From assembly GCA_042140185.1 (NCBI GenBank), contig CP159477.1, positions 434,001-498,000 of the forward strand: DNA of 64,000 bases, written 5' to 3'. Made by a program: the position numbers and the translations under genes. The notes under the pieces were generated by a model, which was given only the letters and a program-made list of their open reading frames with translations, had not been told where the DNA came from and searched no databases. Shown here piece after piece: positions 32,684 to 41,726 of the stretch (its first letter is position 1; every line of letters starts with the position of its first letter). Source of the stretch: JANSXG01 sp024743075. Lineage in GTDB: Bacteria; Planctomycetota; Phycisphaerae; Phycisphaerales; UBA1924.

Positions 32684-35363
32684 GCAGCCGCTTCGCCGAG
32701 ATCGATCGCATCTTCCGCGGCGCACTCCGCATCGAGCCCGACGGACGCCACGATTTCGTGGTGCGTCAGTGCAACGGCGACCGGGAACTCCTGAGCGAAG
32801 TCCTCGAACTGCTCGAAGAGGACGAGGCGTCGGTCGGTGCCGGCCCGCTCGACCGACCCGCCCTCGGCGACGGCTTCGCGCTCTCGGACTTCGCGCCCGG
32901 CGACAGCGGCATCCAGCCAGCGCTCCCCGAGTCCATCGGCAAGTACCGCGTCAGACGACTGCTCGGCGTCGGTGGCATGGGCATCGTCTACGAGGCCGAG
33001 CAGTCCCACCCGCGCCGCACCGTCGCGCTCAAAGTGATCAACGCCGGCGTCGCGACGCCCGAGATGCTTCAGCGCTTCCACCACGAGGCCGAAGTCCTCG
33101 CCCGGCTCCAGCACCCCGGCATCGCTCAGATCTACGAAGCCGGCACCTTCGACTCGTCCGACTCCGAGCAGCTTTCCTCCGAGCGGCCCTATTTCGCCAT
33201 GGAACTGGTCCACGGTGAGCCCGTGAATTCGTTCGTCTCGAAGCGCAACCTCGGCGTTCGCGAGCGCCTGGAAGTTATTGCGGGTATCTGCGATGCAGTG
33301 CAGCACGCGCACCAGCGAGGCGTCATCCACCGCGACCTGAAACCGGGGAATATCCTCGTCGAAGACGCCGTCGACGAACCCACCGCCGCGCAGGACACGG
33401 TGCGCAGCCGCGCCGGTTCGGTCTCACGACTGCGCGCACAGCCGAAGATCCTCGACTTCGGCATCGCCAGAGCGACCGACCACGATCGCCAGACCGCATC
33501 GGTCCACACGCAGGACGGCCAGCTCCTCGGCACGCTGCCCTACATGAGCCCCGAACAGGCCACCGGGCAGTGGGACGCGGTTGATACCCGCAGCGATGTG
33601 TACACCCTTGGCGTCATCGCCTACGAGGTCCTCGGCGAGCGGCTCCCGTACGACGTCCGAGACCAACCCGTCGCCGCGGCGGTCCACACCATCTCGCAGC
33701 AGCCGCCCTCGTCGCTCAGCACGGTTGACCGACGCCTCGCCGGCGATGTCGAAACCATCATCGGCAAAGCGCTGGAGAAGGATCGGTCCCGGCGCTATCA
33801 GTCCGCCTCCGAGTTCGCGTCCGACATCCGGCGATACCTCGCCGACGAACCGATCCAGGCGCGCCCCCGAGCGCGCTCTACCAACTCCGCAAGATGGCCC
33901 TCCGCCACAAGCCCGTGGTCATCGGCGCGTTCATCGCGGGCATCGTCGCTATCGCCAGCGTCATCGTGATCTCCCTTGCGCTCGCATCGTCCATCCGGGA
34001 CCGCAACGACCTCCGGCGCCAGACCGCGATCGCCAACGCCGTGAACGCTTTCCTCAACGAGGACATCCTCGCCGCGGCATCGTCCGATCTCGAGGACCGA
34101 TCGAGCGTGACCGTCCGCCAGGTGCTCGACGAGGCCTCGGAAGCGATCGAAGCGGGGCGATTCGACGACGAGCCCGCCGTCGAGGCCGCGATCCGTCTGA
34201 CCATCGGGCGCACCTACCGCGATCTCGGCGAACTCGAGCGTGCCGAGCCGCATCTGGAGGAGTCGCTCGACCTGCACCTGCTGACCTACCCTCGTGAGAG
34301 CGAACCGGTCACGACCGCGATGAACGAGCTCGGCAAGCTTTACAGGCGCAAGGACCGCCCCGAAGAGACCATCGCCCTCTGGACCGAGGTCCTTGACCTG
34401 AAGCGGAAGGTCTTCGGCGAGTCGCACCAGACCACAATCATTTCCATTTCAAACTTGGGGTCCATCTACCGAGAGCAGCGCCGCTACGCGGAAGCCCTCC
34501 CGCTCCACGAGGAGGCGCACCGGCTCGCCGTCCGCTACCTGCCACCCGACAACGAATGGCGCATCGTCTCGACCCGTCACCTCGCGAGCATGTACCGCGA
34601 TCTCGAGCGGTACGCCGAGGCCGAGCCGCTCTTCACCGAGAGCATCGACGCGATGCGCGAGCACTTCGGCCCGCACCACAACGAGACGCTGCGCACCATG
34701 AACAGCCTCTCGCTCATGTACCAGGATCTCGACCGCTACGAGGACGCCGAGCGCATCCTCCGCGAGATCCTCGCGACCTTCCTCGAACGCGCCGACCCCG
34801 GTCATCCCAACGCCCTGGCCTACCGGCACAACCTCGGTGTGCTCCTGCTCCGAACAGACCGCGAGGAGGAAGCCGTCGATCTCCTCGAGGAGAACCTGCC
34901 TCTGATGTACCAGACCCTCGGGCGAGGGCACCGCGGCACGATCTTCACCTCCATGTCCCTCGCCGAGGCCTACGACGACCTCGACCGCCCCGCCGACGCC
35001 GACCGGATGCTCGCGAGCGTGCTCGACGACTCCGAACGTCTCAACGGTGAAGACCACATCGAAACCCTGCGCATCATCGAGCGCACCCTCGACGTCTACC
35101 TCGACCGCCAAGACACGCGGAATGCTCTGGCGACCAGCGAGCAGCTACTCTCAAGAGCGACCGGCGTACTTCCAGAGAACGACCTCAGCCTCGCAGGCTT
35201 CTTCGTTCTGCGTGGAGAGGCCCTTGAGCTTGACGAACAGACCGACGCCGCGATCGCGCCGTACGAACGGGCTCTGGCGATCTACGAATCGTTCCACGGC
35301 CCCGACCACCCGCGCACGACGAACACGCGGGACACCATCAAGCGTCTGCAAGGCAACCGATGA
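32680..35363 (+). CDS. Transmembrane Ser/Thr kinase with C-terminal TPR domain (frame interrupted at 33,864-33,868)
   Basis: This Hanks-type kinase spans about 894 residues. It has the glycine loop LLGVGGMGIVYEAE, the Lys in TVALKVI, the catalytic loop VIHRDLKPGNILV, DFGIAR and the activation segment TLPYMSPEQATG. After the kinase (to about residue 390) comes the conserved linker, one transmembrane helix (VVIGAFIAGIVAIASVIVIS) and 9-10 tetratricopeptide repeats such as LSLMYQDLDRYEDAERILRE. The frame breaks in a C5 run at 33864-33868. One more C gives IQARPPSALYQLRKMALRHK, the usual linker, so I treat both halves as one gene. The TPR part lies outside the membrane, opposite the kinase. It is coupled to the upstream ECF sigma factor. 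Confidence 0.9.
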
Positions 35364-35372
35364 ACGGTCTGC

Positions 35373-35834
35373 TCAGCCATTCGGGAAGACCAACTCGATC
35401 CCGTAGCGATCGCCCAGCGCCTTGACCTCGGTCAGGTCCGGCGGGAACGGCATCTTGCCCATTCCTATGTAGAACTCCGAAGCCGCACCCGGCGTGTGCT
35501 GGATCAGCAGCCGACCTTCCGAGTTGCCCGCGTTCGTGAACGAGCGAACAGCGCCCCGCCGGACGTGCGCAAAGTCCCCAGGCCCGACGCGCCGCTCCTC
35601 GCCGTTCACCGTGACCACGAACTCGCCCTCCAGAACGAAGAAGCTCTCGTCCTCGTGGTGATGAATGTGCGGCGGAGCACCATTCCCGGGACGCACACGC
35701 TGTTCCGCGAGCGCGAACGCCCCGCCGGTGTCCGCGGCGGTCGCGAGGAATCGCATCGGGTCGCCCATGACGGGGTGGGCCTCACCCTCGTTGTGCGAAA
35801 CAAAGCGAGCGGCCTGAGAAGGAGCGGTCGTCAT
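35373..35834 (-). CDS. Cupin-domain protein
   Basis: This 153-residue protein is a single small cupin barrel. Motif 1 reads PPHIHHHEDESFFVLEGEF, with three His and a Glu suitable for metal binding, and motif 2 is GDFAHVRRGAVRSFTNAG. No signal peptide is present, so it is cytosolic. It converges on the kinase gene with a 9 bp gap and is followed upstream by the sugar dehydrogenase gene. Proteins of this kind range from quercetinase-like enzymes to sugar isomerases or sensors. The substrate is unknown. Confidence 0.82.
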   Translation of the reverse strand: MTTAPSQAARFVSHNEGEAHPVMGDPMRFLATAADTGGAFALAEQRVRPGNGAPPHIHHHEDESFFVLEGEFVVTVNGEERRVGPGDFAHVRRGAVRSFTNAGNSEGRLLIQHTPGAASEFYIGMGKMPFPPDLTEVKALGDRYGIELVFPNG

Positions 35835-35920
35835 CGGAAATCCTCCAGCGCGGTGTGGCGCAGCAGAAGATTGTCTCGAGACGGTCGCGAACGATCAAGA
35901 GGCCCGGTTGCCGGACGAAC

Positions 35921-37099
35921 TCAGTTCTCTCCGTCCGCGCTCTCATCCGACGGCTCGATCCGGATCAGCTTCCCGTTCCGCTCGTCCGTCAGCACGTACA
36001 GGAACCCGTCCGGCCCCTGACGCACATCGCGGATCCGCTCGTTGAACTGCATGTTCTCATGCCCCACGACTTCGTCGCCGTCCATGATCACGCGACGCAC
36101 CTGACGGAGCACCAGCCCGCCCGCGAAGAGGTCGCCCTGCCACTCCGGGAACTTGTCGCCCGTGTAGAAGGCGAGCCCGCTCGCCGCGATGCTCGGCGTC
36201 CAGACAACGAGCGGATCCTTCATCCCCGGCAGCGAGGTGTGGGGGCTCACGCGCGGTCCGCGATACTCGTAGCCGTACGTCGCGAGCGGCCACCCGTAGT
36301 TCTCGCCCGGCTTGACGACGTTCAATTCGTCACCGCCGCGCGGCCCGTGCTCGGTCACATAAACCGTGCCCGTCTCCGGGTTGATCGTAAGCCCCTGCGG
36401 GTTCCGGTGCCCGTACGAGTAGATCTCCTGTTTCGCATCGATCCGCGCCTGGAACGGGTTGTCCGTCGCCGGCGATCCGTCGTCCATGATCCTGAGCATC
36501 TTGCCCCAGTGCACGCCCATGTCCTGCGCACGGTCCTGGCTCGCGCCCTCGCCCACGCCGAACAGCAGCGTCCCGTCGGGGAGGAAGACCATACGACAAC
36601 CGAAGTGGAAACCGCCCGACTTCGCCGGCTCGGTTGTGAACAGGATCTCCAAGTCCGTCAGCGCGTGATCGGTCAGCTTCGCCCGTGCGATGCGCGTGTG
36701 GTTCCCGCGCGAGGTCCCGTGCGAATACGACAAATAGATCCATCCGTTCTCTTCGTACTCCGGGTGGAGAATGACATCCATCAGCCCGCCCTGACGCTGC
36801 GCATAAACATCCGGAACGCCGCCGACCGGATCAGGGTGCAGCGTCCCGTCCGCTTTGAGCAGCCGGATCCGCCCCGGGCGTTCCGTGATCAGCGCGGAGC
36901 CATCGGGTAGCCACGCGATCGCCCACGGATGGACCAATCCGTCAACCACCTCGACCGGCTTCCATCCCGTCGTCGCCGGCACATCGGTCCCGATCTGTTC
37001 GACGGGTCCCTCCAGCAGGGGCAGCTGCTGCCCCAGAGCAGCGGGGCAGGCAATCAGGGCGGAAGCAAACAACGCAAATCTCGTGTGAAGCATCTTCAT
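35921..37099 (-). CDS. PQQ-dependent aldose sugar dehydrogenase-like protein (GSDH family)
   Basis: This periplasmic protein of 392 residues has a signal peptide (FALFASALIACPAALGQQ). It shows the six-bladed propeller of soluble glucose/aldose dehydrogenases: HPWAIAWLPDGSALITERPG, the catalytic-region HPEYEENGWIYLSYS, GCRMVFLPDGTLLFGVGEG, YSYGHRNPQGLTINPETG and EHGPRGGDELNVVKPGENYG. The last two carry family PQQ/Ca2+-site residues. It would oxidise sugars to lactones using PQQ. No PQQ biosynthesis gene is in view. Transcription starts at or near 37100 and diverges from a plus-strand promoter-like element at 37172. Confidence 0.9.
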   Translation of the reverse strand: MKMLHTRFALFASALIACPAALGQQLPLLEGPVEQIGTDVPATTGWKPVEVVDGLVHPWAIAWLPDGSALITERPGRIRLLKADGTLHPDPVGGVPDVYAQRQGGLMDVILHPEYEENGWIYLSYSHGTSRGNHTRIARAKLTDHALTDLEILFTTEPAKSGGFHFGCRMVFLPDGTLLFGVGEGASQDRAQDMGVHWGKMLRIMDDGSPATDNPFQARIDAKQEIYSYGHRNPQGLTINPETGTVYVTEHGPRGGDELNVVKPGENYGWPLATYGYEYRGPRVSPHTSLPGMKDPLVVWTPSIAASGLAFYTGDKFPEWQGDLFAGGLVLRQVRRVIMDGDEVVGHENMQFNERIRDVRQGPDGFLYVLTDERNGKLIRIEPSDESADGEN

Positions 37100-37171
37100 G
37101 CCGCGATTCTAGACCAACACGCCGGCGGAGAAACATCTCACAAATTCTGACAGAAATTTGGAACATTCTCG

Positions 37172-37199
37172 TTGACGCCCGCGTCTGCCGAGTTATCTT
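37172..37199 (+). promoter_or_regulatory. Sigma-70-like promoter
   Basis: TTGACG (37172-37177) and TATCTT (37194-37199) are separated by 16 bp. This is the best -35/-10 match in the window. It would drive the unknown gene at 37538, giving a leader of more than 300 nt. Confidence 0.5.
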
Positions 37200-37537
37200 C
37201 CCAACCCCAGTCGGCGCCCCGAAGTCATTGCGCCGTGGTACGACCCCATCAAAGGCCCCCGTCATGTTCGCCCGCAGTTTCCTCCATCCCCATCCGCTAC
37301 CCCGCGTCATGCGCGCGTGCGGTCTCCTGGGATGGTCGCGCGCCAACAACCGGGCCCTCGGCTCAGTCACGCACTGACCGGCGTCCCGGACGCACGCCCC
37401 GCACCACAACCGAGCCCGCTCGCCTGACGCCCCGCGCGATCCGTCCGCCCCGATCGCGCGAACCGTCTCCCAGTCCCGTTCCAGCGCCGCCAGCGTCGGC
37501 GATCGCTGTCCCTTTGTTCCCATCCACGAGGAATCCC
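37200..37537 (+). other. Long leader/intergenic region before the 37.5 kb gene
   Basis: About 340 bp lies between the promoter-like element and the next start codon. It contains a possible 37-codon reading frame from an ATG at 37264 (MFARSFLHPHPLPRVMRACG...), for which I see no ribosome-binding site, and no obvious riboswitch or terminator. The region could be an untranslated leader or could hold a small peptide gene. Confidence 0.35.
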
Positions 37538-37935
37538 ATGATCCCCACATTGCAAGCGGCCCAGGTCGGCCAATTGGCCCGGGTCCTCGCCCCTGACGAC
37601 TACGCCGTCGGCATCTACATCGCCGTCCTGCGCGTGCGTGTCGAGTTCATGCCCTGCGGCATGTTCGGTGAAATCAGCGCCGATGCGCAGCCGGTCACCG
37701 TCTCGCTCATGCCCTACGACGACGACATCCCGGCCGTGATGCAGGTCATCGAGTACTGCCTGCCCTTCGTCTTCGTCCGCAAGCCCTGCGGCACAACGAT
37801 GACGCTGGACACCCGGCGCTACGCGCTCGTCCAGACCAGCGAGCAGTTCGGCAACGCCGTCTTCGCCGAAGCCAAGCGCCTCGGCGCGAAGCCGAACGCA
37901 AGGAGAAACGAGCGAAGAAGAAGGCCAAGTCCTGA
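37538..37935 (+). CDS. Small unknown protein with basic tail (frame interrupted near 37,894)
   Basis: This protein has about 132 residues from an ATG with GAGGAA upstream (MIPTLQAAQVGQLARVLAPD). The body is a compact alpha/beta sequence with several Cys and aromatic residues (EFMPCGMFGEISADAQPVTV, YCLPFVFVRKPCGTTMTLDT). In the given frame it runs on without a stop into the next gene through Arg/Pro-rich non-coding-like sequence. Adding one G after 37894 gives a lysine-rich tail, ERKEKRAKKKAKS, and a stop at 37935 directly before a strong terminator. That supports the short product. I do not recognise the family. Confidence 0.6.
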
Positions 37936-37949
37936 CTCGGCCCGCACGC

Positions 37950-37984
37950 GCCGGGCTCGTCGGAAATCGACGCGCCCGGCTTTT
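37950..37984 (+). terminator. Rho-independent terminator
   Basis: GCCGGGC (37950-37956) pairs with GCCCGGC (37974-37980), extended inside by CGTCG/CGACG, and is followed by TTTTCT. Its place 15 bp after the repaired stop of the preceding gene supports that stop. Confidence 0.85.
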
Positions 37985-38098
37985 CTGAGATTTCTGTGCC
38001 ATCCCCGCACATACCGTGTCCCTCCACCGCCCCCGTTCCCGCCTGCCTCTCCGGAGGAGGCCAATCCGGCCTCGCACATCACTCAGGAGAGAACCACA

Positions 38099-38911
38099 AT
38101 GCAGACCACAAACTCCCGGGCCGCCCGAGCCCTCGCCGTCACCGCCCTCCTGTCCACCGCTCCGGCCACGCTCGCCGGCCTCGGCGATTTCTTCCTGCTC
38201 AACAACAGCAGTGCGGGTCTGTACCGCGGTCAGGTCGGCGTCGACAACGGCGAGGGACTCCTCGGACCGCTCCCGATCGGCTCCTGGTACGACCTGGCAC
38301 CTGGCTTCGACCCGTCAGCAGTGTTCGCCATGCGCGGCCACACACTCGTTTCGCTCAGCACGACCGACGCCGCACAGATCACGAGCGTCTCCCCCGACCG
38401 CGAGTTCATAAACATCGCGACAGACACCGCGACATCAACGCTCTACGCCGTCACCTCCGGCGTCCCCGGAACCTCTCAGTTCGGTGAGCTGCTCACCGTC
38501 GATCCGGTGACCGGACAGACGACGACGATCGGCCAACTCGGAGGGGGAACCGACGGGCTCCCGCTCGTCGGCCTCGGGTTCGATCCGTTCTCCGGCAACC
38601 TGTTCCTGACCACCGAGACCGGCGCACTGTTCTCCATCAACGCGAACAGCGGCGCGGCCACCTTCGTCGGCGCGACCGGCCTGAGCCACCCCTACGACAT
38701 CGACTACAACCCCGCCGACGGCAACCTGTACATATCCGATGCCGGAACCGGCCAACTCTTCACCGTGGACCGAACCGACGCGAGTGTTATCCCGAGCACA
38801 CTGCACAGCGGAGTCAGCCTCTCCACCGGCCTCGCCTTCGCGATCCCGACCCCCGGCACCGCCGGCCTGCTCGCCCTCGCCGGCCTCGGCGCAGCCCGCC
38901 GCCGGCGCTAA
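38099..38911 (+). CDS. Secreted protein with C-terminal PEP-CTERM-like sorting signal
   Basis: This protein of 270 residues starts at the ATG at 38099, with AGGAG 10 bp upstream. An N-terminal signal (RALAVTALLSTAPATLAGLG) leads into a beta-propeller-like body with repeated short strands (ATSTLYAVTSGVPGTSQFGE, LLTVDPVTGQTTTIGQLGGG, LFLTTETGALFSINANSGAA), the pattern of DUF4394/ScyD-like secreted proteins. The C-terminus IPTPGTAGLLALAGLGAARR plus further Arg is a PEP-CTERM-type tail: a Pro-Thr-Pro-Gly motif, a hydrophobic helix and an Arg cluster. It is presumably processed by an exosortase-like enzyme and surface-anchored. A terminator follows. Confidence 0.8.
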   Translation: MQTTNSRAARALAVTALLSTAPATLAGLGDFFLLNNSSAGLYRGQVGVDNGEGLLGPLPIGSWYDLAPGFDPSAVFAMRGHTLVSLSTTDAAQITSVSPDREFINIATDTATSTLYAVTSGVPGTSQFGELLTVDPVTGQTTTIGQLGGGTDGLPLVGLGFDPFSGNLFLTTETGALFSINANSGAATFVGATGLSHPYDIDYNPADGNLYISDAGTGQLFTVDRTDASVIPSTLHSGVSLSTGLAFAIPTPGTAGLLALAGLGAARRRR

Positions 38912-38940
38912 TCGCCCCGATCAACGCCGACGCGCTCTCG

Positions 38941-38972
38941 CAGCACCCGCTCAGCACAGGGAGCGGGTGCTG
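38941..38972 (+). terminator. Hairpin terminator after the CTERM-type gene
   Basis: A perfect 12 bp stem, CAGCACCCGCTC (38941-38952) with GAGCGGGTGCTG (38961-38972), and an 8-nt loop, followed by TTGTGT. It lies 30 bp beyond the stop at 38911. Confidence 0.8.
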
Positions 38973-39006
38973 TTGTGTCCGGGCCGAAGCTACGGCGCGG
39001 CCGCGC

Positions 39007-39342
39007 TCAGACCGTGCGGTCCTTCACCGCCGCCGCCGGTCCGTTCGTCTTGACCGACTCGATGCCGGTCTCCATCGCCGACGCCGATGAATACATCTCG
39101 CTCCTGCCGATCACCTCCCCGTTCGTCGCCTTGAGCACGAAGTACGGTTCACCCGACATCGACATCTTCCGCTCGTAACGCTCATCACTCGGCGCGTTCG
39201 TCTTCACCGAATCGATGCCGTTCTCGGCGTTCGCCTTGCCGGTGTACCGCTCGCTGGTGAGGATGACCTCCCCGTTCGCGGCCTTGAGATTGAACATGAA
39301 CTGATCGTCGCTGGACTTCTTGATTTCAAACGCGGCTGCCAT
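39007..39342 (-). CDS. YegP-like DUF1508 tandem-repeat protein
   Basis: This small protein of 111 residues starts at an ATG with a perfect AGGAGG upstream. Two DUF1508 repeats are visible: FMFNLKAANGEVILTSERY with GIDSVKTNAPSDERYE, and YFVLKATNGEVIGRSEMY with GIESVKTNGPAAAV. The family includes E. coli YegP. Its biochemical role is unsettled and it is often found in polymer- or stress-related contexts. The frame extends upstream to 39486 without coding character. It is convergent with the CTERM-type gene. Confidence 0.92.
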   Translation of the reverse strand: MAAAFEIKKSSDDQFMFNLKAANGEVILTSERYTGKANAENGIDSVKTNAPSDERYERKMSMSGEPYFVLKATNGEVIGRSEMYSSASAMETGIESVKTNGPAAAVKDRTV

Positions 39343-39536
39343 GACGCCTCCTGATCCGGAAGAAATGGGTGATACACCGGATCCTACAAAGCCGCCCGAT
39401 CCCGAAGCCGGTGAAATTTTCATCATCTTTACCGCGATGAGAACCCTGAACGCGAGTTCAGGGTCTCCATCACTCGGCAGCACCACTCAAAGAACCGCAG
39501 CAGATCATTCACGCCCCATCGTCCCGCCGCGCCCTA

Positions 39537-40157
39537 TCAAGGTCGGTCGTACTCGATGAACTGTTGCAAACGCTCGGGCAAATCGCTCGGCGCGGGCAAC
39601 GCCATCCGGCCCCACGCGCCGTAGAGCGGCTTGTCGAGCTCGACGAAGTGCAGGTAGAAGGCGACGCGATTCGTCTCTTTCGGCTGCAAGCGATCCGACT
39701 CGATCGGCTGCCCCGCGTCGTCGAGCCAGACCTCCATGTACGGCACCTGCGACATCATCCCCTTCTCAGCATCCTGCGTGAACAGATCGATATCCGACCG
39801 TGTGATCGGGCGATCCGCCTCGATCTCGATCACATGCAGAGCTTCCATGTTGTCGCGAAAAATCTCTGCGTCGTAAGCAATGTCCTCTGCACGCTCCTCA
39901 TCGCTCATGTCGTCGTAGTACCCGTCCTCCTCGTAGATGGAGATCCAGTACTTCTGCAACCACTCATCGCTGAATTCGATGGGATAAACGCCGACGATCT
40001 TCGCGCTCGAGTCAGATTCACTCTGCTTCTGTGCAGGGGTGGGAGTCTGATTCTCGGATGCTTTCTGAGAAGCACAACCAGAGACGAGGGCAAAACCGCC
40101 GATGATCATACCGATGGTGATTGAGAAATCACGAAGTGCTTGGTGCGTTCTATTCAT
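39537..40157 (-). CDS. Unknown lipoprotein
   Basis: This protein of 206 residues starts at the ATG at 40157 (MNRTHQALRDFSITIGMIIG). The signal peptide ends in a lipobox, FALVSGC. A Gln/Ser/Glu-rich linker follows, then an acidic globular domain (DEWLQKYWISIYEEDGYYDD, EADRPITRSDIDLFTQDAEK). Base composition in the middle of the gene is noticeably less GC-rich than its neighbours, which may point to later acquisition. I do not recognise the domain. The frame is open up to 40265, but this includes the terminator of the next gene, so the later ATG is preferred. Confidence 0.7.
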   Translation of the reverse strand: MNRTHQALRDFSITIGMIIGGFALVSGCASQKASENQTPTPAQKQSESDSSAKIVGVYPIEFSDEWLQKYWISIYEEDGYYDDMSDEERAEDIAYDAEIFRDNMEALHVIEIEADRPITRSDIDLFTQDAEKGMMSQVPYMEVWLDDAGQPIESDRLQPKETNRVAFYLHFVELDKPLYGAWGRMALPAPSDLPERLQQFIEYDRP

Positions 40158-40230
40158 CGACACATAGTACCGACTGGGCTCCCAGATCCGGTCCGGGTTC
40201 TGTTTAGTTAAAGCCGCTCGCTGCGAAATC

Positions 40231-40257
40231 AAAAACGCCCGGGCCAAACCCGGGCGT
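40231..40257 (-). terminator. Rho-independent terminator of hpd
   Basis: ACGCCCGGG (40235-40243) and CCCGGGCGT (40249-40257) form a 9 bp stem with a CCAAA loop. On the minus strand the stem is followed by TTTT(T), so it ends the hpd transcript (stop at 40287). Confidence 0.88.
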
Positions 40258-40286
40258 CCATTCAATTCACGACCTGTCGCGAACCC

Positions 40287-41504
40287 TCACAGATTCCCGC
40301 GCTTGTCCTGCTCAAGCTCCAGCGCCTCGAACAGCGCCTTGAAGTTGCCCTTGCCGAAGCTCTGGCTGCCCCGGCGGCAGATGATCTCGAAGAACAGCGT
40401 CGGGCGGTCCTGCAGAGGCTTGGTGAACAGCTGCAGCAGGTACCCCTCGTCGTCCGCATCGACCAGCACGCCGAGTTCGCGGATCCGCTCATGGTCTTCC
40501 TTCACCGGGCTGTGCCCGTTCTCGGTGAGCATCGTGTTCACGCGGTCCCAGACGATGTCGTAATAGGTGTCCGGGATCTCAAGGAAGTCCACGCCGCGGT
40601 CCCGCAGCGCCGCCACCGAGTGCAGCTCATCGTTGGTCCGAAGCGCAAGGTGCTGCACGCCCGGCGTCATGTTGTGCCACTCGAGGTACTCGAGGATCTG
40701 GCTCTTCTTCTTGCCGTCGGCCGGCTCGTTGATCGGCATCTTGATCAGGTTGTTGCCCGAGGCCATCACCTTCGACATCAGCGCCGAGTGCTCAGTCGAG
40801 ATGTCTTGGTCGTCGAAGTGCTTGAACATCTTGAACTCGAGCACGTTCTCGTACCAGTCCACCCAGTAATTCATCTTGCCTTCTTCGACGTTGCCCACGC
40901 AGTGGTCGACAAACATCAGCCCGCAGGGGTTCTTGCGGTTGAAGGTGTTTAGCGCGTGCTCACCGACGTTGCGGAACTTCGGCGCAAACGACACCGGCTC
41001 ATACGCCATCGACGCCTTCTTGATCCGCGCCAGGTCGTACCCCCCCGTGCGGCTGACGAACGAGTGAATCGCCCGACCGTAGCTCTGGATGCCCGCGTAC
41101 GTCACGCTCCCGAACTCGTCGCTGAGCGTGTACGGCTCGTAGGCCGACTCGCCGCCGTTGGAGATCGCCCGCTCGTACGCCGCCTCGGCATCGTCCACGT
41201 TGAACGCGATGTCCTTCACGCCGTCGCCGAACAGCGCCGCTTCCTTGCTCGCCGGGTGATCCGGCGTCAGCCCCGACACCAGCAGCAGGCGGATGTTGCC
41301 CTGCGTCAGCAGGTACGCCGCCTCATCGCGCGAGCCCGTCGTCAGGTCCCGCACCTGCTCGATCTGGAAGCCGAACGTGTGCGCGTAGAACACGGCCGCC
41401 TGCTTGGCGTTACCGACATAAAAGCGGACGTGGTCCACATCGATGAGCTGCAGCGGATCGGTCGCGGTCTTCGAGCCCGACGCGGTGTTCGGTGCGATGG
41501 TCAT
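40287..41504 (-). CDS. hpd: 4-hydroxyphenylpyruvate dioxygenase
   Basis: This Fe(II) enzyme converts 4-hydroxyphenylpyruvate to homogentisate in tyrosine catabolism (and in tocopherol or pyomelanin routes). It has 405 residues. The three metal ligands are visible: His in MFVDHCVGNVE, His in GVQHLALRTND and Glu in TLFFEIICRRG. The GNFKALFEALELEQ C-terminal region, which closes the active site, is intact. A GGGAGA ribosome-binding site precedes the ATG. It is divergent from an Lrp-type regulator with a palindrome between them. No homogentisate dioxygenase gene is in the window. Confidence 0.96.
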   Translation of the reverse strand: MTIAPNTASGSKTATDPLQLIDVDHVRFYVGNAKQAAVFYAHTFGFQIEQVRDLTTGSRDEAAYLLTQGNIRLLLVSGLTPDHPASKEAALFGDGVKDIAFNVDDAEAAYERAISNGGESAYEPYTLSDEFGSVTYAGIQSYGRAIHSFVSRTGGYDLARIKKASMAYEPVSFAPKFRNVGEHALNTFNRKNPCGLMFVDHCVGNVEEGKMNYWVDWYENVLEFKMFKHFDDQDISTEHSALMSKVMASGNNLIKMPINEPADGKKKSQILEYLEWHNMTPGVQHLALRTNDELHSVAALRDRGVDFLEIPDTYYDIVWDRVNTMLTENGHSPVKEDHERIRELGVLVDADDEGYLLQLFTKPLQDRPTLFFEIICRRGSQSFGKGNFKALFEALELEQDKRGNL

Positions 41505-41617
41505 GGTGCGTCTCCCGACTATGAAAAAGGTCTTTGGGGTTGTCTTGCGTTGGTACTGACAGCATAGGCGACGCCGTCGCCCTGCCCGCCGATTATCTCC
41601 GCCAGACCCGTTGTCAG

Positions 41618-41664
41618 CAAGAGAATATTCGGGATTTTATCAGTTAGGCCGAATATTGTTCTTG
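41618..41664. promoter_or_regulatory. Palindromic operator candidate between hpd and the Lrp-type gene
   Basis: AATATTCGG (41624-41632) and CCGAATATT (41649-41657) form a perfect inverted repeat centred at 41640.5, with a 16 bp AT-rich spacer. With one extra base on the right the symmetry extends outward (CAAGAG against TTCTTG). It lies 113 bp from the hpd start and 62 bp from the regulator start, the place expected for an autoregulatory Lrp-family site. Confidence 0.6.
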
Positions 41665-41726
41665 CCGGAGAGCCCGTTCCCGGGCAAAATCCGGGACCGC
41701 CGGCTCTTATTCCCTCCGGAGCACCC

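Noticed and set aside
33850..33900. Separate kinase gene and separate TPR gene
   Set aside because: The TPR frame starts inside the usual kinase-to-membrane linker and one added C gives the standard continuous protein.
37172..38911. Single 579-residue protein covering the 37.5 and 38.1 kb genes
   Set aside because: The join is Arg/Pro-rich non-coding-like sequence. It spans a strong terminator, and the second part has its own ribosome-binding site and signal peptide.
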